NCBI GenBank assembly: GCA_026987055.1
Contig: JALSNL010000311.1
Location: 1-10,382 of the forward strand
Reading direction: 5' to 3'
DNA: 10,382 bases
Origin: Melioribacteraceae bacterium
GTDB taxonomy: Bacteria; Bacteroidota; Ignavibacteria; Ignavibacteriales; Melioribacteraceae
Under the pieces are notes generated by a model. That model made no database searches. It saw only the letters and a program-made list of their open reading frames with translations, and had not been told where the DNA came from. Positions within the stretch are counted from its first letter, which is position 1; every line of letters starts with the position of its first letter. The translations under genes were made by a program, and so were the position numbers. Below, one piece after another: positions 1 through 5,491 of this stretch.

Positions 1-1358
1 ATGTTCCAACAACAAGTAATTTAATAGGGATAAAATTTTCTGATGAAAATAACGGAATTGCTTGGGGTAAAGATGTTTTAATAGCTACTAATGATGGGGG
101 CAAAACTTGGGATGTTGTCTCAAACTTTGAAAGTAATGCTGTGTCATTTGCCGATAAATATTATGGAATGAAAATTATTAATCATTATCAGGATAAAGAT
201 ACATCTGCACTACTCAAAACAACTGATGGAGGGAAAACTTGGAAAGTATTATTAAAATTAAGTGAGCATCCTCTTAATTGTGATGTGTGTGATACAGATC
301 GAAGATTAAAAAATATTTCATTATTAGATAAAAATATTGGTTGGTATTCTTCTGTAAGCAATACTTATTCCATGTCTACTCATGTTACAGAAACTCGATT
401 ATATCCTACAACAGACGGTGGAGAAAGTTGGAATGAAGATATTATCCAAAATCTACCGGAAGGTAATTTATACAAAGTGTCTGCTTATTTTCTTAATAAA
501 AATTTTGGTTGGGTTAATGTGAGATACGCGGTTTCTGATGCGTACGAATTACCTGATAATGCAGAAACATTTTTAACAACGGATGGTGGTGGCTCGTGGG
601 AAAATAAAGCTACTCTTAGTCAAGGTCGAAATAATATAAGTTTTTTTATAAATGAAAATATTGGCTGGAAAGCAGCCGGTCCAGTTTATGCATCAACTGC
701 AGATGGTTCAGAAATAAGGGATAATAGAGTTAATTTATATAAGCTAAATGAAAGTGGCTGGGTAAAGCTTTATGAAGCATCTCTTAAAGGTCCAATTGCA
801 TTATATTTCATTTCCGATAGTATCGGTTGGTTTTTAGGCAAAGCAGTAGACCGTTGCTGTTTGGGTTCCAACGAGGATGAATTTCCGTCATACAGATTTA
901 TTTGTATGACTAAGGATGGGGGCGTAACATGGGAACTACAAGAATTTAATTTAACAAAAGATTTTCCCAAAATAAATAATTTCTTTTCTCTTCATGGTGA
1001 AGTATGTTGGGCTGTTTGTGATAGTGGAACACTTTTAAAATATGATTTATCTAATCCTAATTCTATACCTAATAAATTTCATAGAATTATTCCTGATAAA
1101 TACAGCTTAATGCAAAACTACCCGAATCCGTTTAATCCTTCAACGGTAATTAAATTTGCATTACCAAAAGAAACAAAAGTTTCATTGATTATTTATAATT
1201 CTCTAGGTGAACAGATTACTAAGCTAATTGATAAACAACTAAAAGCAGGTTTTCACGAAGTTAAGTTTAATAATAAAAATTATTCTTCCGGTATTTATTT
1301 CTATAGATTACAAGCCGGAAAATTTGTTAAAACAAAAAAGATGATTCTTTTAAAATAG
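1..1358 (+). CDS. Secreted Asp-box repeat protein with type IX sorting domain (5' end outside window)
   Basis: The reading frame is open from base 3 to the TAG at 1356-1358 (451 codons) and its true start lies left of the window. An internal GTG at 141 is not the start, because Asp-box sequence in the same frame precedes it. Five Asp-box (BNR) motifs of the form S/T-x-D-G-G-x-S/T-W are visible, at about 87-110, 219-242, 408-431, 577-600 and 908-931. They are spaced as in Ycf48-like or sialidase-type beta-propellers. The last ~85 residues (from about 1101) start with YSLMQNYPNPFNPST and end in KKMILLK. This is a typical type A C-terminal sorting domain, recognised by the type IX secretion system, which exports the protein across the outer membrane and cleaves off the tail. 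Inference: a secreted or surface-attached propeller protein of unknown ligand. Asp boxes are structural, so no enzymatic activity is implied. Confidence is high for the secretion class and low for function. Confidence 0.9.
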   Translation, partial: VPTTSNLIGIKFSDENNGIAWGKDVLIATNDGGKTWDVVSNFESNAVSFADKYYGMKIINHYQDKDTSALLKTTDGGKTWKVLLKLSEHPLNCDVCDTDRRLKNISLLDKNIGWYSSVSNTYSMSTHVTETRLYPTTDGGESWNEDIIQNLPEGNLYKVSAYFLNKNFGWVNVRYAVSDAYELPDNAETFLTTDGGGSWENKATLSQGRNNISFFINENIGWKAAGPVYASTADGSEIRDNRVNLYKLNESGWVKLYEASLKGPIALYFISDSIGWFLGKAVDRCCLGSNEDEFPSYRFICMTKDGGVTWELQEFNLTKDFPKINNFFSLHGEVCWAVCDSGTLLKYDLSNPNSIPNKFHRIIPDKYSLMQNYPNPFNPSTVIKFALPKETKVSLIIYNSLGEQITKLIDKQLKAGFHEVKFNNKNYSSGIYFYRLQAGKFVKTKKMILLK

Positions 1359-1362
1359 TATC

Positions 1363-1407
1363 AAATGACTTCCGTAGTATATTATATAAACTACGGAAGT
1401 CATTTTT
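1363..1407 (+). terminator. Intrinsic terminator between convergent genes
   Basis: A perfect 16-bp inverted repeat has arms at 1363-1378 (AAATGACTTCCGTAGT) and 1390-1405, an 11-nt AT loop, and a five-T run at 1403-1407. It starts 5 nt after the stop of the Asp-box gene. The minus-strand Spy-like gene ends at 1424, so the same hairpin can also stop transcription from the other side, although the T-run in that direction is poor. Confidence 0.85.
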
Positions 1408-1423
1408 ATTCATTCCAATAATT

Positions 1424-1894
1424 TTATCTCATTCTTCCAAAACAATTGTGCTTCATAGGTTTACGTCCTTTCATCATTCCATGATGCATTCTGCTCATTT
1501 TATCAAAATTATTAATCCAAACTTTCTTTTGTGTATTATCTAAAAAATTATACACATCAAACCATAAACTGATTTTTTGTTTTGCCATTTTACTACGCAA
1601 GGAACTAATTTTATCTACTATATTAAGAGCGGCGGATTTATTGATGTTTCCGTTTGTTATCATTTTTTTCAAAGAAAGCCGTTCCTTTTGAATTTTAGCT
1701 TTTAAATCAATCATTTTTTCTTGATTGTCAAATTTTAATTCGTTGAACTTTTTTAATTGGGAATCATTTAATTTTAATTGTTGAAAAATTCCGTTTGGTT
1801 TTTGCATCGGTTTATGCTTAAACGGTTGAGCCGAAAGAATTGAAAAGCTAAAAACTATACTTACGATTAATAAAAACACAAATGATTTTTTCAT
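1424..1894 (-). CDS. Spy/CpxP-like periplasmic protein with Met/His-rich tail
   Basis: This encodes a 156-residue exported protein. Residues 1-22 form a signal peptide ending LSA, with predicted cleavage before Gln23. The mature part is mostly helical and basic. LNDSQLKKF (42-50) and FLDNTQKKVW (117-126) sit where Spy/CpxP/CnrX-type proteins carry their paired LTxxQ-like motifs, although the Thr is shifted here. The last ~24 residues are rich in possible metal ligands: Met133, Met136, His137, His138, Met140, Met141, Met147, His149, Cys151 and Met155. A strong GGAGG site (plus-strand 1899-1903) lies 4 nt before the ATG. The family includes periplasmic chaperones and metal sensors of envelope stress responses. 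The gene diverges from an ECF sigma operon and shares its promoter motif (1930-1961), so it is probably a target of that sigma factor. Metal binding is inferred from composition only. Confidence 0.8.
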   Translation of the reverse strand: MKKSFVFLLIVSIVFSFSILSAQPFKHKPMQKPNGIFQQLKLNDSQLKKFNELKFDNQEKMIDLKAKIQKERLSLKKMITNGNINKSAALNIVDKISSLRSKMAKQKISLWFDVYNFLDNTQKKVWINNFDKMSRMHHGMMKGRKPMKHNCFGRMR

Positions 1895-1929
1895 TTTTCC
1901 TCCAAGTTATAAATTGTTTGTTTTGTAAC

Positions 1930-1961
1930 TTAGACACATAAATCACTTATTGGGTTTAAAG
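1930..1961 (-). promoter_or_regulatory. Putative ECF-type promoter of the Spy-like gene
   Basis: Read on the minus strand, CTTTAAACC (1961-1953) is followed by exactly 17 nt and GTCTAA (1935-1930). The identical boxes with identical spacing lie upstream of the sigma gene at 2130-2161. The AAAC core upstream and GTC core downstream fit the general AAC/CGTC pattern of ECF sigma promoters. A start near 1922-1924 would give a leader of about 30 nt containing the GGAGG ribosome-binding site. Confidence 0.7.
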
Positions 1962-2055
1962 AAAACTTAGAGTTAATTTTACATAAAAATACTAAGTGAA
2001 AAAAGATGTAATAATAAAGACGGAATTATATATTACAAATAATTGCAAATAAATA

Positions 2056-2081
2056 TTGTAATGTACTCTGTAAAGTATAAT
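2056..2081 (+). promoter_or_regulatory. Possible second, housekeeping-type promoter upstream of the sigma gene
   Basis: A perfect TATAAT (2076-2081) is preceded by TTGTAA (2056-2061), but the spacing is only 14 nt, which is short for a sigma-70 promoter. In such AT-rich DNA this could be chance. If used, it would give a leader of about 100 nt that includes the hairpin at 2137-2175. Confidence 0.2.
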
Positions 2082-2129
2082 TAAATTTTTGCTTAGCGTT
2101 TTAATTTTTTAGAAATTACAAAGAATAAA

Positions 2130-2161
2130 CTTTAAACCTTTTTAGTAATAAAATTGTCTAA
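2130..2161 (+). promoter_or_regulatory. Putative autoregulated ECF-type promoter of the sigma operon
   Basis: CTTTAAACC (2130-2138), 17 nt, then GTCTAA (2156-2161) matches the element upstream of the divergent Spy-like gene in both boxes and in spacing. ECF sigma factors commonly transcribe their own operon, so this is the likely self-recognised promoter. Transcription would begin around 2167-2169 and leave a leader of only about 13-15 nt, with the GAAGGA site (2171-2176) almost at the 5' end. Confidence 0.7.
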
Positions 2162-2175
2162 TTTATTACTGAAGG
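2137..2175 (+). promoter_or_regulatory. Near-palindrome over the -10 box that can pair with the ribosome-binding site
   Basis: AGTAATAAAATT (2144-2155) and AATTTATTACT (2160-2170) form an inverted repeat around GTCT, with one bulged base. It is centred on the proposed -10 box. As RNA, the stem extends after a small internal loop: CCTT (2137-2140) pairs with AAGG (2172-2175) inside the ribosome-binding site of the sigma gene. It could be a DNA operator. In a transcript that starts further upstream, it could be a hairpin that hides the ribosome-binding site. Confidence 0.4.
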
Positions 2176-2181
2176 AATTAT

Positions 2182-2730
2182 ATGAGCAACGAAGAAGAAT
2201 TTGAACTGATAAAGGAATTTCTAAGGGGGAAAGAAAAAGCCTTTAATAAGTTGGTGCAGATTCATCAAAAAAATATCTATTGGCTCGCCAGAAGAATGGT
2301 TGGCAATCATTTTGACGCAGATGAAATTACGCAGCAAGTAATAATTATTATGTATCAAAAGTTAAAAAAATTTAAGTTTAATTCTTCATTAAGTACTTGG
2401 TTATATAAAATTACAAGAACAAGAAGCTTAAACTTAATAAAACGAAATAAAGTGAAAAATTTTTTTAGTCTTAATGATAGCAGCGTAAAACAAAAAGCAA
2501 CGGAAGATAATATATTTGTTGATTTGGAAAACAAAGAAAAAATTGAACGAGTACAAAAATTATTAAATAATTTACCGGTTAAACAAAGAGAAGTTTTTTT
2601 ATTTAGAAATTTCGAAGAACTTAACTATGAAGAAATTTCCAAAATAACCGGTAAAAGTATTGGTGCATTAAAAGCAAACTATTTCCACGCATCAAAAAAA
2701 ATATTAGAGATGATGAAAAATGAAAATTAA
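2182..2730 (+). CDS. ECF-family RNA polymerase sigma factor
   Basis: This encodes a 182-residue sigma-70 family protein with only regions 2 and 4, as in extracytoplasmic-function (RpoE-like) sigma factors. Region 2 covers about residues 22-90: FDADEITQQV (44-53) is the core-binding helix, and STWLYKITRTRSLNLIKR (71-88) is the -10 recognition part. Region 4 covers about 122-175: LNNLPVKQREVF (128-139), then the helix-turn-helix YEEISKITGKSIGALKANYF (149-168) for the -35 box. A GAAGGA site 5 nt before the ATG fixes the start. The last 11 nt overlap the next gene, which points to translational coupling with its presumed anti-sigma partner. The operon probably starts at the ECF-like promoter 2130-2161. 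Class assignment is confident; the inducing signal is unknown. Confidence 0.93.
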   Translation: MSNEEEFELIKEFLRGKEKAFNKLVQIHQKNIYWLARRMVGNHFDADEITQQVIIIMYQKLKKFKFNSSLSTWLYKITRTRSLNLIKRNKVKNFFSLNDSSVKQKATEDNIFVDLENKEKIERVQKLLNNLPVKQREVFLFRNFEELNYEEISKITGKSIGALKANYFHASKKILEMMKNEN

Positions 2731-3325
2731 TGAAGATTTGTTTTTAAAATATAATTCGGATTTATTACCCGAAAACGAAAAGATGGAATTTGAAAAACTT
2801 CTTACAAAAAATCCGGAAATAGATGAACAGTTTAACGCATTTAAAACAAAATTAAATTCAATAAAAATTGATGGCAAAATTGATGAAAGATATTTTAATA
2901 GTCTGTTGCCAAAAGTAAGAGAAAAAATTGATAATAAAATAAAAAAGAAAACCATACCAAAATTAGCCTATGCATTGCCGTTGTTAGTTTTAATCTCTTA
3001 TCTTGTTTTTAATTATACAAACAATCCGGTACCAAACAATATTAGTAAAGAAGATAATTTTACGGAATTATACAATAATGTAGATTTGACAAATAGTTAT
3101 TTATCGGATTTATTTTTAACGGAAAGTATTTCTTTAACGGAAGATAAACTTGTTTTAAATCTGGGAAGTGATTTTCTAAAAGATATCAATAACTTGCAAG
3201 CTCCGGAAATAATTATTGATGAAGGAGCTTTTGAAGAGAATTTTTATAATAATTATGTAAATTACTTTCCGGAAGATGAACTAAATAAAGTTTATACGGA
3301 GCTACATTCAAGTAATAACTTATAG
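2720..3325 (+). CDS. Probable membrane anti-sigma factor
   Basis: This encodes a 201-residue predicted single-pass inner-membrane protein. Residues 1-78 are charged and would be cytoplasmic. A transmembrane segment covers about 79-99 (PKLAYALPLLVLISYLVF region), preceded by the positive KIKKK stretch that favours an inside N-terminus. The last ~100 acidic residues would face the periplasm. No HxxxCxxC zinc motif is present, so it is not a ZAS-type anti-sigma factor. DERYFNSLLPKVREKI (55-70), just before the membrane, resembles the YF-x-x-L-x-x-V/I-x-x-x-I segment common in anti-sigma factors of the Bacteroidota group. The identification rests mainly on topology and on the 11-nt overlap with the ECF sigma gene upstream. 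The periplasmic domain is the natural place to receive a signal, perhaps from the Spy-like protein encoded next. The start is the ATG at 2720, with a weak AGAG site in the sigma gene. Confidence 0.75.
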   Translation: MKINEDLFLKYNSDLLPENEKMEFEKLLTKNPEIDEQFNAFKTKLNSIKIDGKIDERYFNSLLPKVREKIDNKIKKKTIPKLAYALPLLVLISYLVFNYTNNPVPNNISKEDNFTELYNNVDLTNSYLSDLFLTESISLTEDKLVLNLGSDFLKDINNLQAPEIIIDEGAFEENFYNNYVNYFPEDELNKVYTELHSSNNL

Positions 3326-3334
3326 GAATAAAAA

Positions 3335-3805
3335 ATGAAATATTTAATAGCACTTATATTTTTGGTTTCTAATTTTTCCTTTGCGCAAGGAATGATGGAT
3401 AAACCGCCTCATCACATGCGGGAAAGATTTAAAGAGCTGGAAAAAATAAAATTATTGGAATCGCTAAATTTAGATGAAGAAACTGCAATCCGGTTTTTTA
3501 CAAGAAGGAATAAATTTTTAAATGAACAACAAAAACTATTTAATCAACGTGAAAACCTTGTAAAAGAAGCGGAAAATTTTTTAAAAGAAAAAAATCTAAA
3601 AGACAAAGATTACGATGTAATGATAAATAAAATCAAATTGGTTGAAGATAAACTATTACACTCGCGTCAAAAATTTTTTGAATCGGTAGAAGATATTTTA
3701 ACCAAAGAACAAACTATTAAGCTCTTTATCTTTGATTATAAATTCAAACAAGAAATAAGAAAGATGTTAATGAAAAGAGGTAAAAGAAAATTCTCACCGG
3801 AATAG
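3335..3805 (+). CDS. Spy/CpxP/CnrX-like periplasmic protein of the sigma operon
   Basis: This encodes a 156-residue exported protein. Its signal peptide is cleaved after FSFA (residue 17), leaving Gln18. The mature protein is almost entirely charged helix. It has a conserved-looking ILTKEQTIKLFIFDYKFKQEIRKML segment (about 121-145) with a true LTxxQ motif at 122-126. This is the hallmark of Spy/CpxP and of 'heavy-metal resistance' periplasmic sensors. An N-terminal MMDKPPHHM patch (20-28) offers Met and His ligands. It is 9 nt downstream of the anti-sigma gene, and its AGGA site (3324-3327) overlaps that gene's stop, so all three are one operon. By analogy with CnrX in CnrYXH systems it may sense a periplasmic signal and act on the anti-sigma factor. 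Equally, it may be a chaperone made as output. It is a distant paralogue of the minus-strand gene at 1424. Confidence 0.8.
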   Translation: MKYLIALIFLVSNFSFAQGMMDKPPHHMRERFKELEKIKLLESLNLDEETAIRFFTRRNKFLNEQQKLFNQRENLVKEAENFLKEKNLKDKDYDVMINKIKLVEDKLLHSRQKFFESVEDILTKEQTIKLFIFDYKFKQEIRKMLMKRGKRKFSPE

Positions 3806-3908
3806 GAATTGTATAGTTCAAATATTTAGTAATAGAGCTTCTGCATAATAAGAAATGTAACCCGGAATGTTTAGCAAAGCATTATGATAATCTTAGTTAT
3901 ATATTAAC

Positions 3909-4030
3909 AACAAATTGGTTCCCGGATTTTCAATTAGTCCTCTCTTTACGAAAGAGAGGATTTAGCCTGCCGCCAGCTTTTTTGGCGCGGGTTAGTTATT
4001 AAAATAAACTAATCCGAAAACCAATTTGTT
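3909..4030. repeat. Nested palindromic repeat element (REP/MITE-like)
   Basis: The outer arms are imperfect inverted repeats. AACAAATTGGTT (3909-3920) pairs perfectly with 4019-4030, continues through CGGATT (3923-3928) against AATCCG (4011-4016), and, after a 7-nt insertion, ends with AGT against ACT. Inside are two further hairpins. CCTCTCTTT-ACG-AAAGAGAGG (3939-3959) is a perfect 9-bp stem, extendable by a T-A pair. A GC-rich stem pairs 3966-3975 with 3983-3991 and has one bulged base and a T-rich loop. No target-site duplication and no coding capacity are visible. The local GC content stands out from its surroundings. This suggests a small mobile or repetitive palindromic element, possibly doubling as a transcription terminator for the sigma operon. 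Confidence 0.6.
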
Positions 4031-4303
4031 TCTGGTACACTCTAAATTTTCCGAAACGTACTTTTAGCACAACTCATAAAAACATAGCTAGGAAATGACA
4101 ATATTTAAAATCAAAAAATCAAATTTTAGATTTATTTTCATTTTGCCTATTTTCTATTAGTTCCACTTATAACTTCAAATTATTGATATTCCTCACAGAC
4201 ATTATTCAATTAAAATATTATTCTTATTAACCGGAACTTTTTAATATTTAAATTGTTTATATTATAAAATACTTCAAAAGATTTTAGTGTATATTTAAAT
4301 CAG

Positions 4304-4332
4304 TTGCATTTTAAAAACCATAAATATATCTT
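4304..4332 (+). promoter_or_regulatory. Possible promoter of tRNA-Leu
   Basis: TTGCAT (4304-4309) is followed after 17 nt by TATCTT (4327-4332), or after 15 nt by TATATC (4325-4330). Either -10 candidate would place a start just before the tRNA at 4346. The match is moderate, and the surrounding AT richness makes chance matches common. Confidence 0.3.
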
Positions 4333-4345
4333 TAAGATTCAATTT

Positions 4346-4429
4346 GCGGAAATGGTGAAATTGGTATACACGCTATCTTGAGGGGGTAGTGCTCGTAAGA
4401 GCGTGCGGGTTCAAGTCCCGCTTTCCGCA
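4346..4429 (+). tRNA. tRNA-Leu (anticodon GAG)
   Basis: This is a complete class II tRNA of 84 nt. The acceptor arm GCGGAAA (4346-4352) pairs perfectly with TTTCCGC (4422-4428), followed by discriminator A at 4429. The D-loop has the GGTGAAATTGGTATACAC leucine pattern. The anticodon stem is CTATC/GGTAG around loop TTGAGGG, with anticodon GAG at 4380-4382. The long variable arm is GCTC-GTAA-GAGC, and the T-arm is CGGGTTCAAGTCCCG. The layout matches bacterial tRNA-Leu(GAG), which reads CUC and CUU. The 3' CCA is not encoded (the genome continues C-G-G), so it must be added after transcription. Confidence 0.97.
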
Positions 4430-4472
4430 CGGTTATTAAATTATTTTTTTTAACAAAAGTAGGATTAGATCT

Positions 4473-5246
4473 ATGAAAAAAGTGTTTAAAATTGCCTTGT
4501 CCGTTTTATTATTGCTAGCCACAGTAAGTTTTGCTCAAGAAGGTGCAATGGATAAGGAAGCTGCCAAACTGTACAACCAAGGGAACAAACAAAAAAAATC
4601 CGGTGATTATGACGGTGCTTTAGCATCTTACACCGAAGCACTAAATAAATCAAAAGACTACAGAATTTATTATCAATTAAGTTCTGTATATAAAAAGAAA
4701 AGAGACTTTGCAAAATCTGAAGAAATGCTCAATAAAGCTCTTGAGTTAAACCCTAAATTTAATATTGCACATAATGCTTTGGGAACTACTTATTATTCTT
4801 GGGGCAAATATGAAAAAGCAATTGAAAGTTTTAAAAAATATGCTGAAAATGCAACTAAGAAGCGAGATAAAAAACGTGCAAAAAAATATATTGGTCTGGC
4901 CTATACAAAATTAGGTGATATTGCATTAAAAGAGAAAAACTATGATAAAGCTCTTGAATATTTGATGAATGCAGTATCTAACTATAATTATGATGCCGCT
5001 TATTTGAAATTAGCTGATATTTATTTGGATAAAGGTCAATATAACGAAGCTTTGCAAGCTGCCGATAATGCCGTTAAATATAAAAGTAGAAAATCAAAAG
5101 TACCTAAAGGTGCTCCTTATTTCTATAAAGGAATGGCATACAAAGGACTACATAATATTGCCAAAGCTAAAGAAAATTTCAAGAAAGCAAGTAAAGATAA
5201 AAGATACAGAGATAGAAGTAAGCATGAAATAAAATATTTAAGGTAG
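4473..5246 (+). CDS. Secreted tetratricopeptide-repeat (TPR) protein
   Basis: This encodes a 257-residue protein with a signal peptide of 21 residues (…ATVSFA, then Gln22) and no lipobox cysteine, so it is predicted to be soluble in the periplasm. About six TPR units follow, at roughly 28-60, 62-95, 96-131, 138-173, 174-205 and 213-245. Their consensus residues are clear, for example YKKKRDFAKSEEMLNKALEL and YYSWGKYEKAIESFKKY. The mature chain is strongly basic, especially at the C-terminus. An AGGA site (4461-4464) lies 8 nt before the ATG. The gene begins 43 nt after the tRNA-Leu with no visible terminator between them, so it may be read through from the tRNA promoter. It ends at its own strong terminator. 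TPRs mediate protein-protein contacts; the partner is unknown. The next locus encodes another, much larger periplasmic TPR protein, but the terminator separates the two transcription units. Confidence 0.9.
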   Translation: MKKVFKIALSVLLLLATVSFAQEGAMDKEAAKLYNQGNKQKKSGDYDGALASYTEALNKSKDYRIYYQLSSVYKKKRDFAKSEEMLNKALELNPKFNIAHNALGTTYYSWGKYEKAIESFKKYAENATKKRDKKRAKKYIGLAYTKLGDIALKEKNYDKALEYLMNAVSNYNYDAAYLKLADIYLDKGQYNEALQAADNAVKYKSRKSKVPKGAPYFYKGMAYKGLHNIAKAKENFKKASKDKRYRDRSKHEIKYLR

Positions 5247-5263
5247 AAGCTTAATACTTTTAG

Positions 5264-5291
5264 AAAAAGCCCGGTTAACCGGGCTTTTTTT
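5264..5291 (+). terminator. Strong intrinsic terminator
   Basis: An 11-bp stem, AAAAAGCCCGG (5264-5274) with 5279-5289, a TTAA loop and a seven-T run (5285-5291) form a textbook Rho-independent terminator. It starts 17 nt after the stop of the small TPR gene. Confidence 0.95.
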
Positions 5292-5439
5292 ATATTTATT
5301 TCAATTCAAATTATTTTTTAATACGATTTAACATCCTATAATAAATAAAGTTATAATCATAACATCATAATTCCCTTTAACTTAATTAACTAATTATTTA
5401 TATTAAGCAAATATATTTTTAATTTTATGGAACTCTTTG

Positions 5440-5468
5440 TTGTTTCATAACGTTTAATATTGTATTGT
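5440..5468 (+). promoter_or_regulatory. Possible promoter of the TPR/barrel operon
   Basis: TTGTTT (5440-5445) and TATTGT (5463-5468) are separated by 17 nt and end 23 nt before the ATG at 5492. The spacing is good, but the -10 box is a weak match, and the whole 5292-5491 gap is AT-rich. Some promoter must lie in this gap, because a strong terminator precedes it. Confidence 0.3.
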
Positions 5469-5491
5469 ATAAAAATTAAATTACCATTACT

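Larger units (their letters stand above)
3806..4345 (+). other. 540-bp intergenic region without a gene
   Basis: No credible coding frame or clear intrinsic terminator for the sigma operon is visible in the first 100 bases. The middle holds the nested palindromic element at 3909-4030. The remainder up to the tRNA is very AT-rich with scattered short stop-rich frames and appears non-coding, apart from a possible tRNA promoter at 4304-4332. Confidence 0.6.

Noticed and set aside
141..143. GTG as start codon of the Asp-box gene
   Set aside because: The same frame is open back to base 3 and contains another Asp box at 87-110, so the coding region continues beyond the left edge.
770..970. Minus-strand open frame inside the Asp-box gene
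   Set aside because: It lies wholly antisense to a well-supported gene, has no ribosome-binding site and no recognisable protein features.
2137..2176. Classical RNA thermometer for the sigma gene
   Set aside because: The pairing exists, but the best promoter starts transcription at about 2167, inside the structure. A thermometer could act only on a transcript from an unproven upstream promoter, so only the weaker dual-role idea is kept.
2704..2955. Minus-strand open frame antisense to the anti-sigma gene
   Set aside because: Its hydrophobic look is the reverse reading of Lys/Glu/Asn-rich codons; there is no promoter or ribosome-binding site and it overlaps two real genes.
3909..4030. CRISPR or phage attachment site next to the tRNA
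   Set aside because: The element is a single nested palindrome, not a series of equally spaced repeats. No copy of the tRNA 3' end, integrase or phage gene is present.
4486..4713. Minus-strand open frame antisense to the small TPR gene
   Set aside because: It is the shadow of a clear signal peptide and TPR region on the plus strand.
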